From positions 34,537,716 through 34,601,715 of the forward strand of contig OX465587.1 of NCBI GenBank assembly GCA_950022655.1: a DNA stretch of 64,000 bases. Reading direction: 5' to 3'. Source of the DNA: Alentia gelatinosa. Its lineage: Eukaryota; Annelida; Polychaeta; Phyllodocida; Polynoidae. Positions 37,470 to 48,814 of the stretch are shown piece after piece. The notes under the pieces are model-generated. The model was given only the letters and a program-made list of their open reading frames with translations. It did not search any database and was not told where the DNA came from. Numbering within the stretch: the first letter of the stretch is position 1; each line of letters starts with the position of its first letter. Position numbers and translations under genes: made by a program.

Positions 37470-37690
37470 ACTCTATGCCGGCCCAAAAGGCCGGCGTTGG
37501 ACGGAACCGGGTCGGCAGTGAGCATGGCAGTAGGAGCGTTTTACAGCCGCCAATTGAGGCCCTGTGGCCGGCAACAGTACCCGTGCATACACGCTGTCTT
37601 TGCCAGCCCATAGCACGGCCAACTGAGGCCTGGAGGCCGGCACTGATAGTAGGGTAGTCTCGCCTCTGTTGCCGGCCCGTAGTGCGGCCG
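37470..37690. repeat. GCCGGC-rich tandem units
   Basis: Two to three units of about 80-100 bases around AACTGAGGCCTGGAGGCCGGC, much more GC-rich than the neighbourhood. Related motifs (GGCCGGCAAC) at 43395-43460. Confidence 0.55.
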
Positions 37691-37779
37691 TCAGCCATCA
37701 AACAGATATTAAAACAGTGACTTGCTGGAAGAAACATGAAATGTCGGAATTCCGTCAATTGACAGAGAACTTGCATCCC

Positions 37780-37905
37780 TGGTAAAATGTTAAATGATGC
37801 CATTTGGCATCATTTGCCCATGGCTGGTAATGCCATATGGTATCATTCACCCATGGCTGGGAAAATGCCATAGTGGCATCATTAGTAAGGAAAGGGTTAA
37901 AGTAA
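37780..37905. repeat. Remnant of the GATGCC/GGCATC MITE family
   Basis: Two or three copies of a short unit around GATGCCATTTGGCATC with CCCATGGCTGG between, ending AAAGGGTTAA on the right. Resembles the interior of the TTAA-flanked MITEs. Confidence 0.45.
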
Positions 37906-38862
37906 TCATATCACTAACATCCTTAACATAGATAGATTCCGGCCGGCAATATAGAGTGACAGTTCACATAGAGAGCTACTGACCTGCACACATACATTCG
38001 TTCAAAGACCAAGTTGTGACAATTTACAAAATTGAAGTATCACAATATGCTTGTAAGTATATAAATCAAATAAGATATAAGGTATGCAAAATATCAATAC
38101 AAGGATTCACATGAATCTGGTTTTCTAGTTGAGATATTTCATAAAATATGATTGTATTATATTGCAAGGGGGATAGGTATCGAGCTATAATAGATCAGTT
38201 CTACATATGGAGCCATAGGTGCTGTTCTTGTCACTGGGGTGATATGGTTGAACCAGTGCCCGGAAGTGTCATGGGATTGCCCATATCAAATAACCTCTCC
38301 AATTTAAGAGGAGGAGTCAGTGGCCGGAGTGAAATCTTGTGATGGAAGGATCAGTCTGGGTCTTAGCCACTGGGATAATTTTATCCAAAGAAGAAATTGG
38401 ACAGGATCTGTAAAGGTGCTACTGTTTGAAGGTATGGTTGATGGATGTTCTTTTAATAGATATTCCTTATTGAAACTACGGTCTTCGTCCATTTATGACA
38501 AAGTGTTAAGACAAATGTGCAAATATTTTTGAGTAACCCCAGTACAAATGACCCCCAGGTGTAACCGACATGTGGGGAGGCATAAACTGTCTCTATTCCT
38601 ATAGATATAGAGTCTAATAGAAGCTGGAACTAATAAAATATCACATTTCTCTCAGATGGTTCATTCTTCAATTGTAGAGGTATCTTCATGCAAGTATCCC
38701 AATGCAAAATAAAGATCATCGAGAGCAAATCTCGCATCACTAATAATAAGGGTGTACATGAATATGGTCTTGTATCACCATATGTTTCCTTAGAAGGTTC
38801 AATCTTCAATAGCAGAGGTATTCAAAATGTTCATGCAATGCATTACATTACTCTGATGAAAG

Positions 38863-39893
38863 TTAGCAATAACAAATTTCACATAACTGTCCCAAATTGT
38901 CCTTAGGTTCACAAATTCTTTGCTCAAGGTCAGACAACTGTATGTATTCCACTAGTCTGGGTGGCAAACCTAAGTGTTGGACTCTGTCAAAGGCATTCAT
39001 TCCCAAAGGCTGGAGAATAGCAATACGACTCAAGTGTCCAAGGGACTTAGGATTGGTTGATCTTTCTAACAACAGCCTGTTGAATTCCTCTAAAGATAAA
39101 CAGCAATCATCTTGGTCAACAATCATAGGATCAGCCATTTGTTCACCTTCATCTTTGCTGCTATTGACCTTAGAGAGGTAGGTTCCTATTGAGGGGTCAT
39201 TATGACTTGGCAAAAACTCCACTAGAAGGTAGGCAATTCTCAAAAAACGTGCGTGAAAGAGTGGATGAGACAAAGCAGTAGACAGTGCAGAACTTTCATT
39301 TGATTGAACACTGACATCACATCCAGCACGTAACATGAACAGAACAACAAAAAGCAAGCCCATCTTTACAGCCAAAGAAATGGGTGTCATTTTTGTTTCT
39401 GATCCTAGAATGTTCAGATCATATCCATGTTTGAGAAGTAACTGCAGCTTCTGTACTGTTAGAGAGTGAGAATACTTGAATACATTCTGCCGGCACGATG
39501 TCACACATCTATATGCTATATCAATGTCTCTCACTTGGCCATCAGTGGTGAGGACATACTGCATCATGTTCAATGATGTACCGTGGAGGAACATAAAAAC
39601 CTTTGGGGATACTCCCACTCCTGACACAAACAATCTCATGCAATCATTTGCACGCTGACACACTGCTGTATCCTGTGTCTTTAGTTTGGTCTTATCCACT
39701 TCTAAAGGGTCCATGTGATTCAGGATAAGTGCTGCTATCTCAACGGAATCAAGGCATGCAGCCCTTTCTAGAAGTCCACATAGGAGTGGATGCTGAGCAA
39801 AAGCATTGAATCTTGCATCACTTAATACAAGGTCAATGATTTCCAGGGCAACTTCACATGGCTGATCAACTGCTGTAAAGAGGGGTGATCCTC
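38863..39893 (-). CDS. Terminal exon T4: ankyrin repeats plus SOCS box
   Basis: Open from an acceptor (CGCTTTCAG before 39893) to the stop, 342 codons. The frame runs back past the internal ATG at 39714 to the acceptor without a stop, adding about 59 residues that match the starts of T1 and T2 (SPLFTAVDQPCEVALEIIDL). Features: ankyrin repeat MTPISLAVKMGLLFVVLFML followed by RAGCDVS, a linker with AYLLVEFLPSHNDPS, BC-box SLGHLSRIAI (Ser in place of Cys), Cullin-box-like LGLPPRLVEYIQL and the tail LCEICYC. It is the nearest relative of T1. The intron just upstream has the same family-specific sequence as other T1-T5 acceptors. Its role would be that of an alternative ASB-type substrate receptor tail. 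An internal ATG start would imply an independent short gene, which I consider less likely. Confidence 0.82.
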
Positions 39894-40199
39894 CTGAAAG
39901 CGAAAACCAAGATTAAATCTTTTTTATAATTATCTGTGTGGAATAGATATTGGTTCGGTCAGTGCAGGTTCAGTTGTGTGTGACATTGTATGAAAAGAGA
40001 TAAGGAAATGTGAGATGTGTAGAATAGAGACTTGATATCATAACAGTTTAACCGCGCCTGGGATGGCTGAGTGATGCCTTGAAGCATCATTTAAAACATA
40101 TTTGTTTCTAAAAATAAAATTGGAAAAAGTGGTTCAATAAAAATGAAACCTTCACAGAATGTAGACATAACATCACATTTGATATTTCAGGTTAAATGC

Positions 40200-40742
40200 T
40201 GGAATCTTTCTTTTTAACGGCACCTTTAGAATGCAGTTTGTCCTCCTAGACGATTGGCATATAATGGTTAAAACTCAATCTAATTCAAGTTGGTAATTAT
40301 GTAATACAATATATAATCATAAATATTTTGTTTCTTGTGTCAGTCACGTGATCAAAATGTTCAAAATAGGGCTATATACCCGGCCTCTAGCAGTATTCAC
40401 CTGGCGAGTTGTATTTGCTGAAAATATGTCGCATGTAGAAGTTTTAGATGAATCGGTCAAGCACGGGCTTTGTGATAATTAAAAAAAAGTCGATGTAACC
40501 AGGGTAAACATTGGGTGGGTGACAGGTTGAAAAAACCCAAACCGTGCCATGACGAATGTTTTCCTACAGAAGGGTGGGCAGTTAACAATGCCGAGTTCAT
40601 TTATTCTGGTGTATTAAATTGGTTCAAAATTGTTGATGAGGTTTTGATAATAGTTATCATAGGGAGATAGTGTCTATTGTACCGCACCAAAATACATTGT
40701 CCTGGAACTCATTCTAAAGGTGCCGTTAAAAAGAAAGATTCC
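40200..40742. mobile_element. Short TIR element next to the DIRS remnant
   Basis: Inverted arms of about 36 bases, nearly perfect, at about 40203-40240 and 40702-40740 (one arm reads GGAATCTTTCTTTTTAACGG, the other its complement). About 460 bases lie between them with no coding. Could be a non-autonomous DNA transposon. Confidence 0.55.
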
Positions 40743-40799
40743 AACAAAATTCGTCCCATCGAGTATTGCAAATGACCATTATATGAAAGTATAAGTTGT

Positions 40800-43070
40800 G
40801 CTATGGATTCAGTATGTGAAAGGTTTATTCATACCAACATTAATAAAGTTGTGGAGAAAACTACCCAGGGGTGTTTTTCTCTGTAGTAGACATAAAAGAT
40901 GCATATAGAGCTATTCCTGTTCATCCTTCACACAGGACATCTCAAAGTTTTTTTTTGTTTTTTTTTATTCAAGTAAAGTAGGCATACAGACATTCTGCTA
41001 ATAGCAGGATTTGTATGCCTTATTGCGCAAGTACAATGATCAAATCCAGGAAACTTTTCTAAAGGTTTTTCTTGGGATTTTTCTGATGGTGACAGGGAAA
41101 GATATTTTGAGTTGGACAATTTGGTTTGGGCTTGAAATGTGAACTTCACATTTTCCAGCATGTTTTAGATTATATTGTTTGATGTGTACATAGACAAGAC
41201 GACCAGAAGTGTTCTTGATACTTGGATGGATTCTTTTGGTTATTGATGAATGTAAAAACAACTTCTTTTGAATGTACAATGGAGGTTTGGGTTTGGGATT
41301 AGACAGTACTCAGATGGAAGTCAGACATCCTGAAGTCAAGGCGGAGAGGTTGAAGGAGAAGGTTCATGAGTTTTTACAGAAGGAAACTGCAGCTTATCAC
41401 TATAGGTCAGGAAGGGATATTAGGGACTATGATGGGATGTGAATCCAAATATTGTTTCCCTCAAAAATCTTATAGATTGACTTGTGCTGCATATCCAATT
41501 AGTTTAAGTAAGCATTTGTTCATATATAACAACTAAAGGAAAAACATTCTTCGGAATTATAATATCAAAATATTGCATCTTTCCTAACCAAGCCTTTTTT
41601 CTCCATTTTTCGCCTACTATGACAATGCTTTGACATATGGCAGACACCACAAAAAGGGGCTTTTTGGTACTTTTCTATTTTCATAACAAACAGTCCATTT
41701 TGACTTCTACTATGAGTACAACAAAAGTTAAGATATCAAAATGATCGTGAAATGATTCTCTACTTAATAAAATTGGGTTTAGATTTTTGTTCCACATGGA
41801 ATTCTATAGAATCTTCACTCGTATTCTAGGAGTCAAACATTTTGCCAAACTTTTAACATGATTTCTGAGAAAATACATAAAAAATGAAAACAGATCAACT
41901 GCCTGAATAAATTCAGTATATACAAGACGGTAAAGCCCATAATCTTAGATTTAATATGCTACCTTTTGCAGATTTGTATCTTGTTTAGAGCCTAAGTTAT
42001 GAGAAACTTTGTAAACTAAGTAAAAAATAACTAGTTTTCAGTCCCCAATATGGTTGCACGGCCTATAGGGAGCAGCCCTGGCAGGGCATTCATCTCATGC
42101 TTCTACACTAGTTCTAGGGGGTAGAACTTTTTCAAGAAGAGTTGTAAACTTTATGAAGGACAGGCTCAAGTAATGCAGAATTAATTCATGGATAAAGGAG
42201 GACTTGTGCTGGTGGGAATGCTTCTTATCCATTTTCAATGCCTCTGAGAATATCTTGGTAGCCAAAGAATTCCTGATTCTTTTTTTTCTGGTTTTGGTTT
42301 AGCTTGGGGCTCAGATTGGGGGATTGGAGTTCGAGAAGATAAATTAGATTTGGTTTCTGATTTCTTTTTAATCATCATTGGGTAGATACCCCTTGTGAAG
42401 GTCATGAGAATATCAATGTAGGGAGAGGCAAAAATCTAGAAACCATGAGCTGGCTTAGAGAAATCTTCTGGGTGAGTGCTGTTTACAATTTTAGTATCAT
42501 GTCTAAATATATCAGTCAGAAGAAAATTTAAGGATTGGAGTTGGAAAGGCATTGGTATCAGTCCAGATGGATGTCCTCAGATACCTGTGTCACTAGACAT
42601 TGCCAATGGCATCACTATATGAAGTTTTGTTTGGCATATAATTTTCAAACCTTACCTGCTATGGTTTATGTTAAATGTATGTATTTATCATTTATGGCAG
42701 AACCCTTTAGATATACTTGAATTACTAAATTATCTTTTTGTGATTTGGTTAGGGTTGTATACAGGGTAAACGGGGTTCCACATGTTGACATTGATGATTT
42801 TTGTATTAAACTAACTCTGTTGGGGATTAAAAGGTCCATAGGTTCAAAAGTAACTCAGAGTTTCGCTATTACTAAAGTGCAGCTTTTGATGATTTTTTGG
42901 GGAATTATGTATCTCAAGATACTCAAGATTTAGCATTTTGGTAAGACTGTATTTTAGGATTCAGGGGATTGTTGCATAAATCCAACTGACTGGAAGAAGA
43001 TTTTTCAATTTTAGTTAGAGATATCAGATTTGAGAGGGAATATGTATATATTGTTCTAAATAGAACAAAA
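40800..43070 (+). mobile_element. Decayed DIRS-type (tyrosine-recombinase) retrotransposon
   Basis: No long ORF survives, but short plus-strand stretches line up in DIRS order. Reverse transcriptase: VVDIKDAYRAIPVHPSHR at about 40886-40940. Further on: GLGLDSTQMEVRHPEVK at about 41288. Then SSHAS and LGGRTFSRRVVN at about 42114, the segment before the RNase H domain in DIRS elements, and GFGLAWGSDWGIGV near 42290, like the RNase H core. A stretch with LLGIKRSIGSK and AITKVQLL near 42810 resembles the N-terminal part of the tyrosine recombinase. The order RT, RNase H, recombinase and the wording of the first box point to DIRS rather than Gypsy. Broken by stops and frameshifts throughout. Confidence 0.65.
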
Positions 43071-43479
43071 ACTATTCAGTTTGGGGAATGAGAATTTGTT
43101 ATTCCTTTCAAGAGGATTTCAGGTTCTCCATTTTGTATTTTTACACTTGTAGTGGCCGACTGTCAGGTACAGCCAAAGCTCCTCCTGAGCACCACGACAG
43201 TTCTGGTCCAGAATGCCATCCCATTCTGGGTATGAGCCGATCCCTTCTGGGTCCCCACTGGTCTGTTTATGTGAGTCTGGTACCCAGCTGACCAGTCAGC
43301 TTTCATGGGACCTTTCTCACTACCATAGAACCAGCATATACACTAGGTGCCTGCCAGATGGCCAGATAACCCAGTTGGACTGGTTCTAAGACTGTGCCGA
43401 AAATAGTGTGGCTGGCACATACTTAGCGTGGCTGGCACTTCACAGAGCGGCCGGCAACCGACCAACACGGGTCCATTAC

Positions 43480-43650
43480 AGACAGAGAGGTTGAAGGAGA
43501 AGGTTAATGAATTGTTACAGAAAGAAACTGCTACTTATCATGAGGTAGAAGCCCTGGTAGGGCATTCATCTCATGCTTCTACCTAAGTTCTTGGGGGTAG
43601 AACTTTTTCAAGAAGACTTGTAAACTTTAGGAAGGACAGGCTCAAGTAAT
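43480..43650 (+). mobile_element. Second DIRS fragment
   Basis: Repeats two pieces of the neighbouring DIRS remnant in the same order (ERLKEKVNELLQKETAT, then LVGHSSHAST and the GGRTFS stretch) with the long part between them absent. Probably a separate deleted copy or a local rearrangement. Confidence 0.6.
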
Positions 43651-43799
43651 GCAGAGTTCCTTCCTTGTTAAATATTAATAGCAAAAAAAACATGCATGAC
43701 TGTAGGAGGCAAGTAGGTACATATCAAACTGAAGTATGATACAAGCCAATGGCTTGCAGATTCTGTGTTACAGGTTTTTATCTGCAGTTTCTCTTTAAC

Positions 43800-44730
43800 A
43801 TGTATGATTTATACACATTATTACAAATTCTAAATTTTTGTTTATTCTATTTGCTCTTCAGTATACTTGGCTGACCATGACCTCTCAGTTCAGTTGGCCA
43901 ACTGTTCCACAATTTCTTCCCCTGATGAACAGGATTTCTTTTGAAGTAACTAGCCTTATATTGTCTTAATTTAAACTTATGATGATATTTTTGTCTCTTA
44001 TTTGGTACTTCAATATTTGTATTATTACACTTTGCCCGTTTATACATTTGTAAAGCCTTTTTTCCCTACTTTTTTTCTAGAAGATTTATATTACATTAAG
44101 TGTGTACATATGCAATGGAGACATCTCTGGGGGTTTTTTCAGACAAATTCTAAGCCCTCAATTTTCTAATTTTTGCAGAGATTTGTTGGTGCACAAATGG
44201 CAAAATACCCACAGTAATCGAAGAAGTGTGCAACAGTTTATTTCCCTGGGTGAGAAGGGGTGTAATGGTGTTTTTTTCTTACAAGGAAATTTTGTTGTTG
44301 TTGTTTGATTGATTGTAGTACTAACATGTTTATCAATAAATGGCCTGATTTTAGTAATTATGAACATTCTATTATTTACTTTCTTTAGAGTATCATTAAT
44401 TGTTCTACCCCAGTTAAGGTTAGAATCAAGGTTTATCCCAGAGTAATTAAAGTTTTTACACCATGGCACTTCTTCGTTTATCTTTAGCCTGAGAAATTCA
44501 GGATTTTCTTCAATCAAACACTGTACTCTTAGATATTTAAATGCTTCAGAGGAAAATATAAAAGCATGCGATTTTTAGCATTCATCTAAAGATCTCTCAG
44601 TTTGCACCAAGCCGTACAAAGATTATCCTGCATACAAACAACTGCATCAGTAGCATTCTTGCATTGTGTCCATGTAACCAGACCATCCACATATATCAGA
44701 AATGGAAATTTGAAACCAATTTTTTAAATT
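43800..44730 (-). mobile_element. LINE fragment: reverse transcriptase C-terminal part (copy near T3)
   Basis: Decayed reverse-transcriptase frames on the minus strand. Visible: an eroded catalytic box YVDGLVT near 44690, GINLDSNLNWGRTINDTLKK near 44430, and FKRNPVHQGKKLWNSW near 43900, which matches the C-terminal end of the LINE at 49.8 kb in layout. Frameshifts and stops throughout. Its sister lies at 30.7-31.43 kb within the duplicated block. Confidence 0.75.
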
Positions 44731-45009
44731 TTGTATCAATTTTCCTGAATAGCTTGTTAACCAACTCTTCAAGTTTTCATGAAAATTCAAAGAATGGCTA
44801 TTCAAATAAATGCCCCATGATTAACACATGGGAGGGTGACATAGGTTGAGTTATGAATTTACCAAGATAACATTGTCCTAGTTGAAATTTGATTATATTA
44901 TATCACATGTCTTTCAAAAGGTTCATTCCTTAATTGCAGAGTTATTCAAAATGTCCATGCATTGCCTCCTAATGCAATAATGATGGAATTTTACAGATAG
45001 TAAGATGCA

Positions 45010-46076
45010 TTAAAAGCACATCTGACATAATTTTGTACATTTGGACCTTCCACAAAATTTGTCTTCAAGGTCGCACAACTGTATGAATTTCAGAAGTCTG
45101 AGTGGCAGGCCTAAATGTTGGGCTCTGTCAAAGGCATTCATCCCCAAAGCCTGGAGAATAGCAATGCGACTCAAGTGTCTAAGAGATTTAGGATTGGTTG
45201 ATCTTTCTAACAACAGCCTGTTAATATTCTTTACAGATATGCTGAAACCATTAGGGTCAACAATAATAGGTCCAGCCACTTGTTCAGCATCATACATGTT
45301 GCTCTTGACCTTGGAGAGGTAGGTTCCTATGGATGTGTCATTATGACTTGGTAAAAACTCTACTACAAGGTAGGCACATCTCAGAAAACGTAAATGCAAG
45401 TGTGGATGATTCAAAGCAGCAGACAGTGGTGATCTTCCATTTGATGGAACATTGACATCACATCCGGAACGCAACATAAACAGAACAATACAAAGCAAGC
45501 CCATATACATAGGCATCATTTTCCTCCCATATCCTAGAGTGTTGAGATCATATCCATGTTGGAGAAGTAACTGCAGCTTCTGTTCTGTTTGACAGTGCCA
45601 GTGTTTTAATATTTCCTCCTTGCATGCTTCCACACATCTAAATCCTATATCCATGTCTCTGACTTGGCTGTCAGTGGTGAGAACATACTGCATCATGTCC
45701 ACTGATGTACGATCAAGGATGCTAAAAACCCTTGGGGATACCCCCACTCCTGACACAAACAACCTCATGCAATCATTGGCACGATGGCGCACTGCTAGAT
45801 GCTGTGTTTTTAGTTTGGTCTCATCCACTTCCAAAGGGTCCATGTGATTCAGGAGTAGTGCTGCTATCTCAACGGAATCAAGGTGTACAGCCCTTCTTAG
45901 GAGTCCACATAGGAGCGGATGCTGGACAAAGGCATTGAATCTTGCATCACTTAGCAGAAGGTCAATGAGTTTGAAGGCAACTTCACTTGGATGATCCAGT
46001 GCTACAAACAGGAGTGATTCAATGGCTTTCCCTGACATTGTTTTCCTTGGTTTGGTTGATTTCAAGTCTGTTTTTC
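45010..46076 (-). CDS. Terminal exon T3: ankyrin repeats plus SOCS box
   Basis: Open from the acceptor (TTCACTTCCAG before 46076) to the stop, 354 codons. It begins GKTDLKSTKPRKT, a basic stretch shared only with T5, then VALDHPSEVAFKLIDLLLSD, ankyrin-like repeats and the SOCS box (SLRHLSRIAI, then LGLPLRLLKFIQL), ending LCQMCF. As in T1 and T5 the usual BC-box Cys is Ser. Compared with T5 the main ankyrin repeat lacks four residues: T5 reads MPMYMAVKSGLLCIVL and T3 reads MPMYMGLLCIVL, an in-frame 12-base deletion that shortens the first helix. The exon lies in a duplicated block whose other copy holds T5, so the two are recent sisters. The frame is intact, so it may be functional, but the shortened helix could weaken the fold. 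Confidence 0.82.
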
Positions 46077-47084
46077 CTGGAAGTGAAAATGAATGGGTTT
46101 TTTTCATATTCCCTGTGTCAAATAGATATTGATTTGGTCATTGCAGGAGCAGTTGTTTGTGACATTATATTAAAAGAGCTAAGGAAAGGCGAGATGTGTA
46201 GAATAGAGACTTTATAATATCCAGTTTAAGCCAGTCTATGTTCAGTTGTGGAACCACTGCTATGATACTCCTGTCATAAATCAAGAATGTAAAGGTATGA
46301 CAGTATGTAAGTTATTAGCACCAGTATCATCAGGTTTATCACCGCTTTCAACCAAATTAATATTTTTGCTATTCACACATGGTCATATACTTTTCCCCAT
46401 CTTAATTGGCCTGACAAGTGAGCCTTGAATTGGTTGAAATGACTAATGTCATGCAACATGATTTAGATCTAGAGAGTAATGGTGCCGATTAGGAGCAAAT
46501 ACAACTAAAATAAAAACAATGATATATAAAAAAATCTTCTGTTGAGGTATTGTCCTCTAGAATTTACATAGCCCTGAGGTACAAGGGGCCATCCCTAAAG
46601 TAGACATTGGGGGGGTTGGGGGTCAAACAGTTTGGAGATTTTGCATATATGCTCCTTCCTTGTTCTATTGTGAACATGATTGGGAGGGGGGAGTAGGGGT
46701 CCAAAATTTCAGAAATTCTGCTTACATAATTTATGGATGGCCCCAAAGACTCAAAAAAGGCCTTTTATAAATGCTGGGCTCAGACTTTCTTGTGTGGCAT
46801 AAAGATATAACTTATTACAGGATGGTTTATGATATATGCACTTTAAGTCATATTTTCGTTCATCACTCATCCCACTATGTGTGATTATCGAGTTAAAGAG
46901 TTATCAATCTGTGTACATGCAGTTTATAGGATTCATTGGAATAAAGCATTATAAAAAAACTTTTAACAGACCTTGAATGAGAAACGTCTAGTAGAACTTA
47001 AACTAGATGGTTACTATCTTGAAACAAATCAATATGTTTGATTGGTTCACCAGAGGTTTTTGCCCCTGGTGGGTTAGTGATTGT

Positions 47085-47425
47085 TTTTATTTGTTTTGTT
47101 TAACATCCAATATAATATGTTTGATTAGACTTACTTTGGGTTTGACTGAATCTATGAGATAAATTTAGGTAGAAATCTCACCCCTACACATTTACTAAGG
47201 TGAGAGTTCTTGTACTTTTTTTGTTTGTTTTGGTAGTTTAATGTCCAATTTGTTCAATTAGACTTACTTTGGATTTGACTGGATCTATGAGATGAATGTA
47301 GGAAGAAATCTCACCCCTACAGATTTACAAAGGTGAGAGTTCTTTTACTATCCACACCACATAGACATGGTATGAGATGGATTAGCCTTTGATATAGCAG
47401 TAAATCTACCACTGCTGTGGGTAAG
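47085..47425 (-). repeat. SINE body fragments, two overlapping
   Basis: One body fragment interrupted near 47215 by the start of another of the same family. No tRNA-like head. Sister of 34400-34620. Confidence 0.6.
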
Positions 47426-48814
47426 GTGGGTCAGTGAGCTCTGCAGTGTTACCCCACACACACTGAACCTCTCAACACCCCCTTCCCCACACACTACTCC
47501 CTCACTTCACCTCACACATTCACCATACTAACACCATCGAATCCATTTTCACAACATTCCCATCCAACCCACACCTTCATATCAATCACCTCATTTCAAC
47601 AAGTCTCATTTGATAGTGTCTTATATCATCATATTCCATCTATTCACATTATACACAGACATTGAATGTATATCTAATAATCTGGGTTGTTTTTTTAAAA
47701 TAGAAATATTGGCCTTTAAAGGTCAAATTAGCAGATGGACGCATTTAAAACTCACTACAAGGTCTGCCAATAATTAATTACTATGGTAATAAGGAAGCCA
47801 ACCAGGAGTTGGCAGGAATTGGAGGTATAGGGGACAGGGAAAGTGAGGTATCGGGCTACCATAGGAGAAACCTGCATGGGTTTTGTACATACCTTATAAA
47901 CCTTTGATTACTGGGCCTGTCAGGTGTTTGGGGATGTTCATAAAGTAGTTTGAGGTCCAAACCCTACCAAGGAGTTCTTATAAATGGACCTGTGACTAAA
48001 AAGGTTATCCACTCAACTGAAATGTTGTCAAATTACAAAATAAGAAAACTATAAGATATTGCATTGCCATAAAATATGTATAAAAAAGAAATCATCTACC
48101 TATCTGATAATCTAAAAAAAACAACAACTTGGCAAATAGGCATGAGATGACGGTTTCAATGTCCCATGTGGACTATGTATTTAACTCTCTGGCACTATAT
48201 CAATTTATATCAGTTATGACATGCTTCAGAATACACTTGTACATGACTATTTAGATATACAACTTGCAAAATTCAACTAGATTAGGTAAGAATAATTTCC
48301 CATAGCATAATCAAGGATACAGCATTAATCAATGAATATTATGATTCATCATTAGAAGTTATAATGTTGAATCATGTGGGACAAGACATTGATGTGACCT
48401 TTGCAAGTAGTGTTGCCCTTAGTATGACAGTAACTGAACATACTCATTGCTGAAGGGCTTTATCCTTCAAAGATTAAATTAATACCTAAATTGAGTCTAT
48501 GGGAATTGTAATATCATCTTATCTGCAAAGTTCTTGACAGACATAAATTCTACAGTGAGGGTTCTAAGCCCCATCTTGTATAAAGTATCACATTAAGCTT
48601 GTAAATAAAGTACAATAAACAAAAATATCTATACTAAAGTATATATAAATCTGGTTATAGTTGAGATATCTCATAAAATATGAATGTCTTATATTATATT
48701 ATATTTTTTAAATGTGTATTCTTGAATTGCAAAGGAATTCAACGTGTTCATGCATCAGGAATTTATCTCAATGCAAATAGGAAAGTCATTGAGAACAAAT
48801 TTGACATAACTGTT

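Larger units (their letters stand above)
35490..38300. repeat. Second duplicated flank, copy 2 (below T4)
   Basis: Co-linear with 25640-27900 once inserts are removed. A weaker third copy runs at 48190-48700 below T2, and a short one at 53860-54000 below T1. In each case it is the 3' flank of a T1-T6 type exon. Confidence 0.7.
43970..47880. repeat. Duplicated block, copy 2 (contains T3)
   Basis: Sister of 30700-35040 in the same orientation, with small indels, an additional SINE piece near 47220 and no MITE at the equivalent of 31500. Confidence 0.8.

Noticed and set aside
39714..39714. ATG at 39714 as start of an independent T4 gene
   Set aside because: The frame continues upstream for about 59 residues that match T1 and T2, up to a conserved splice acceptor.
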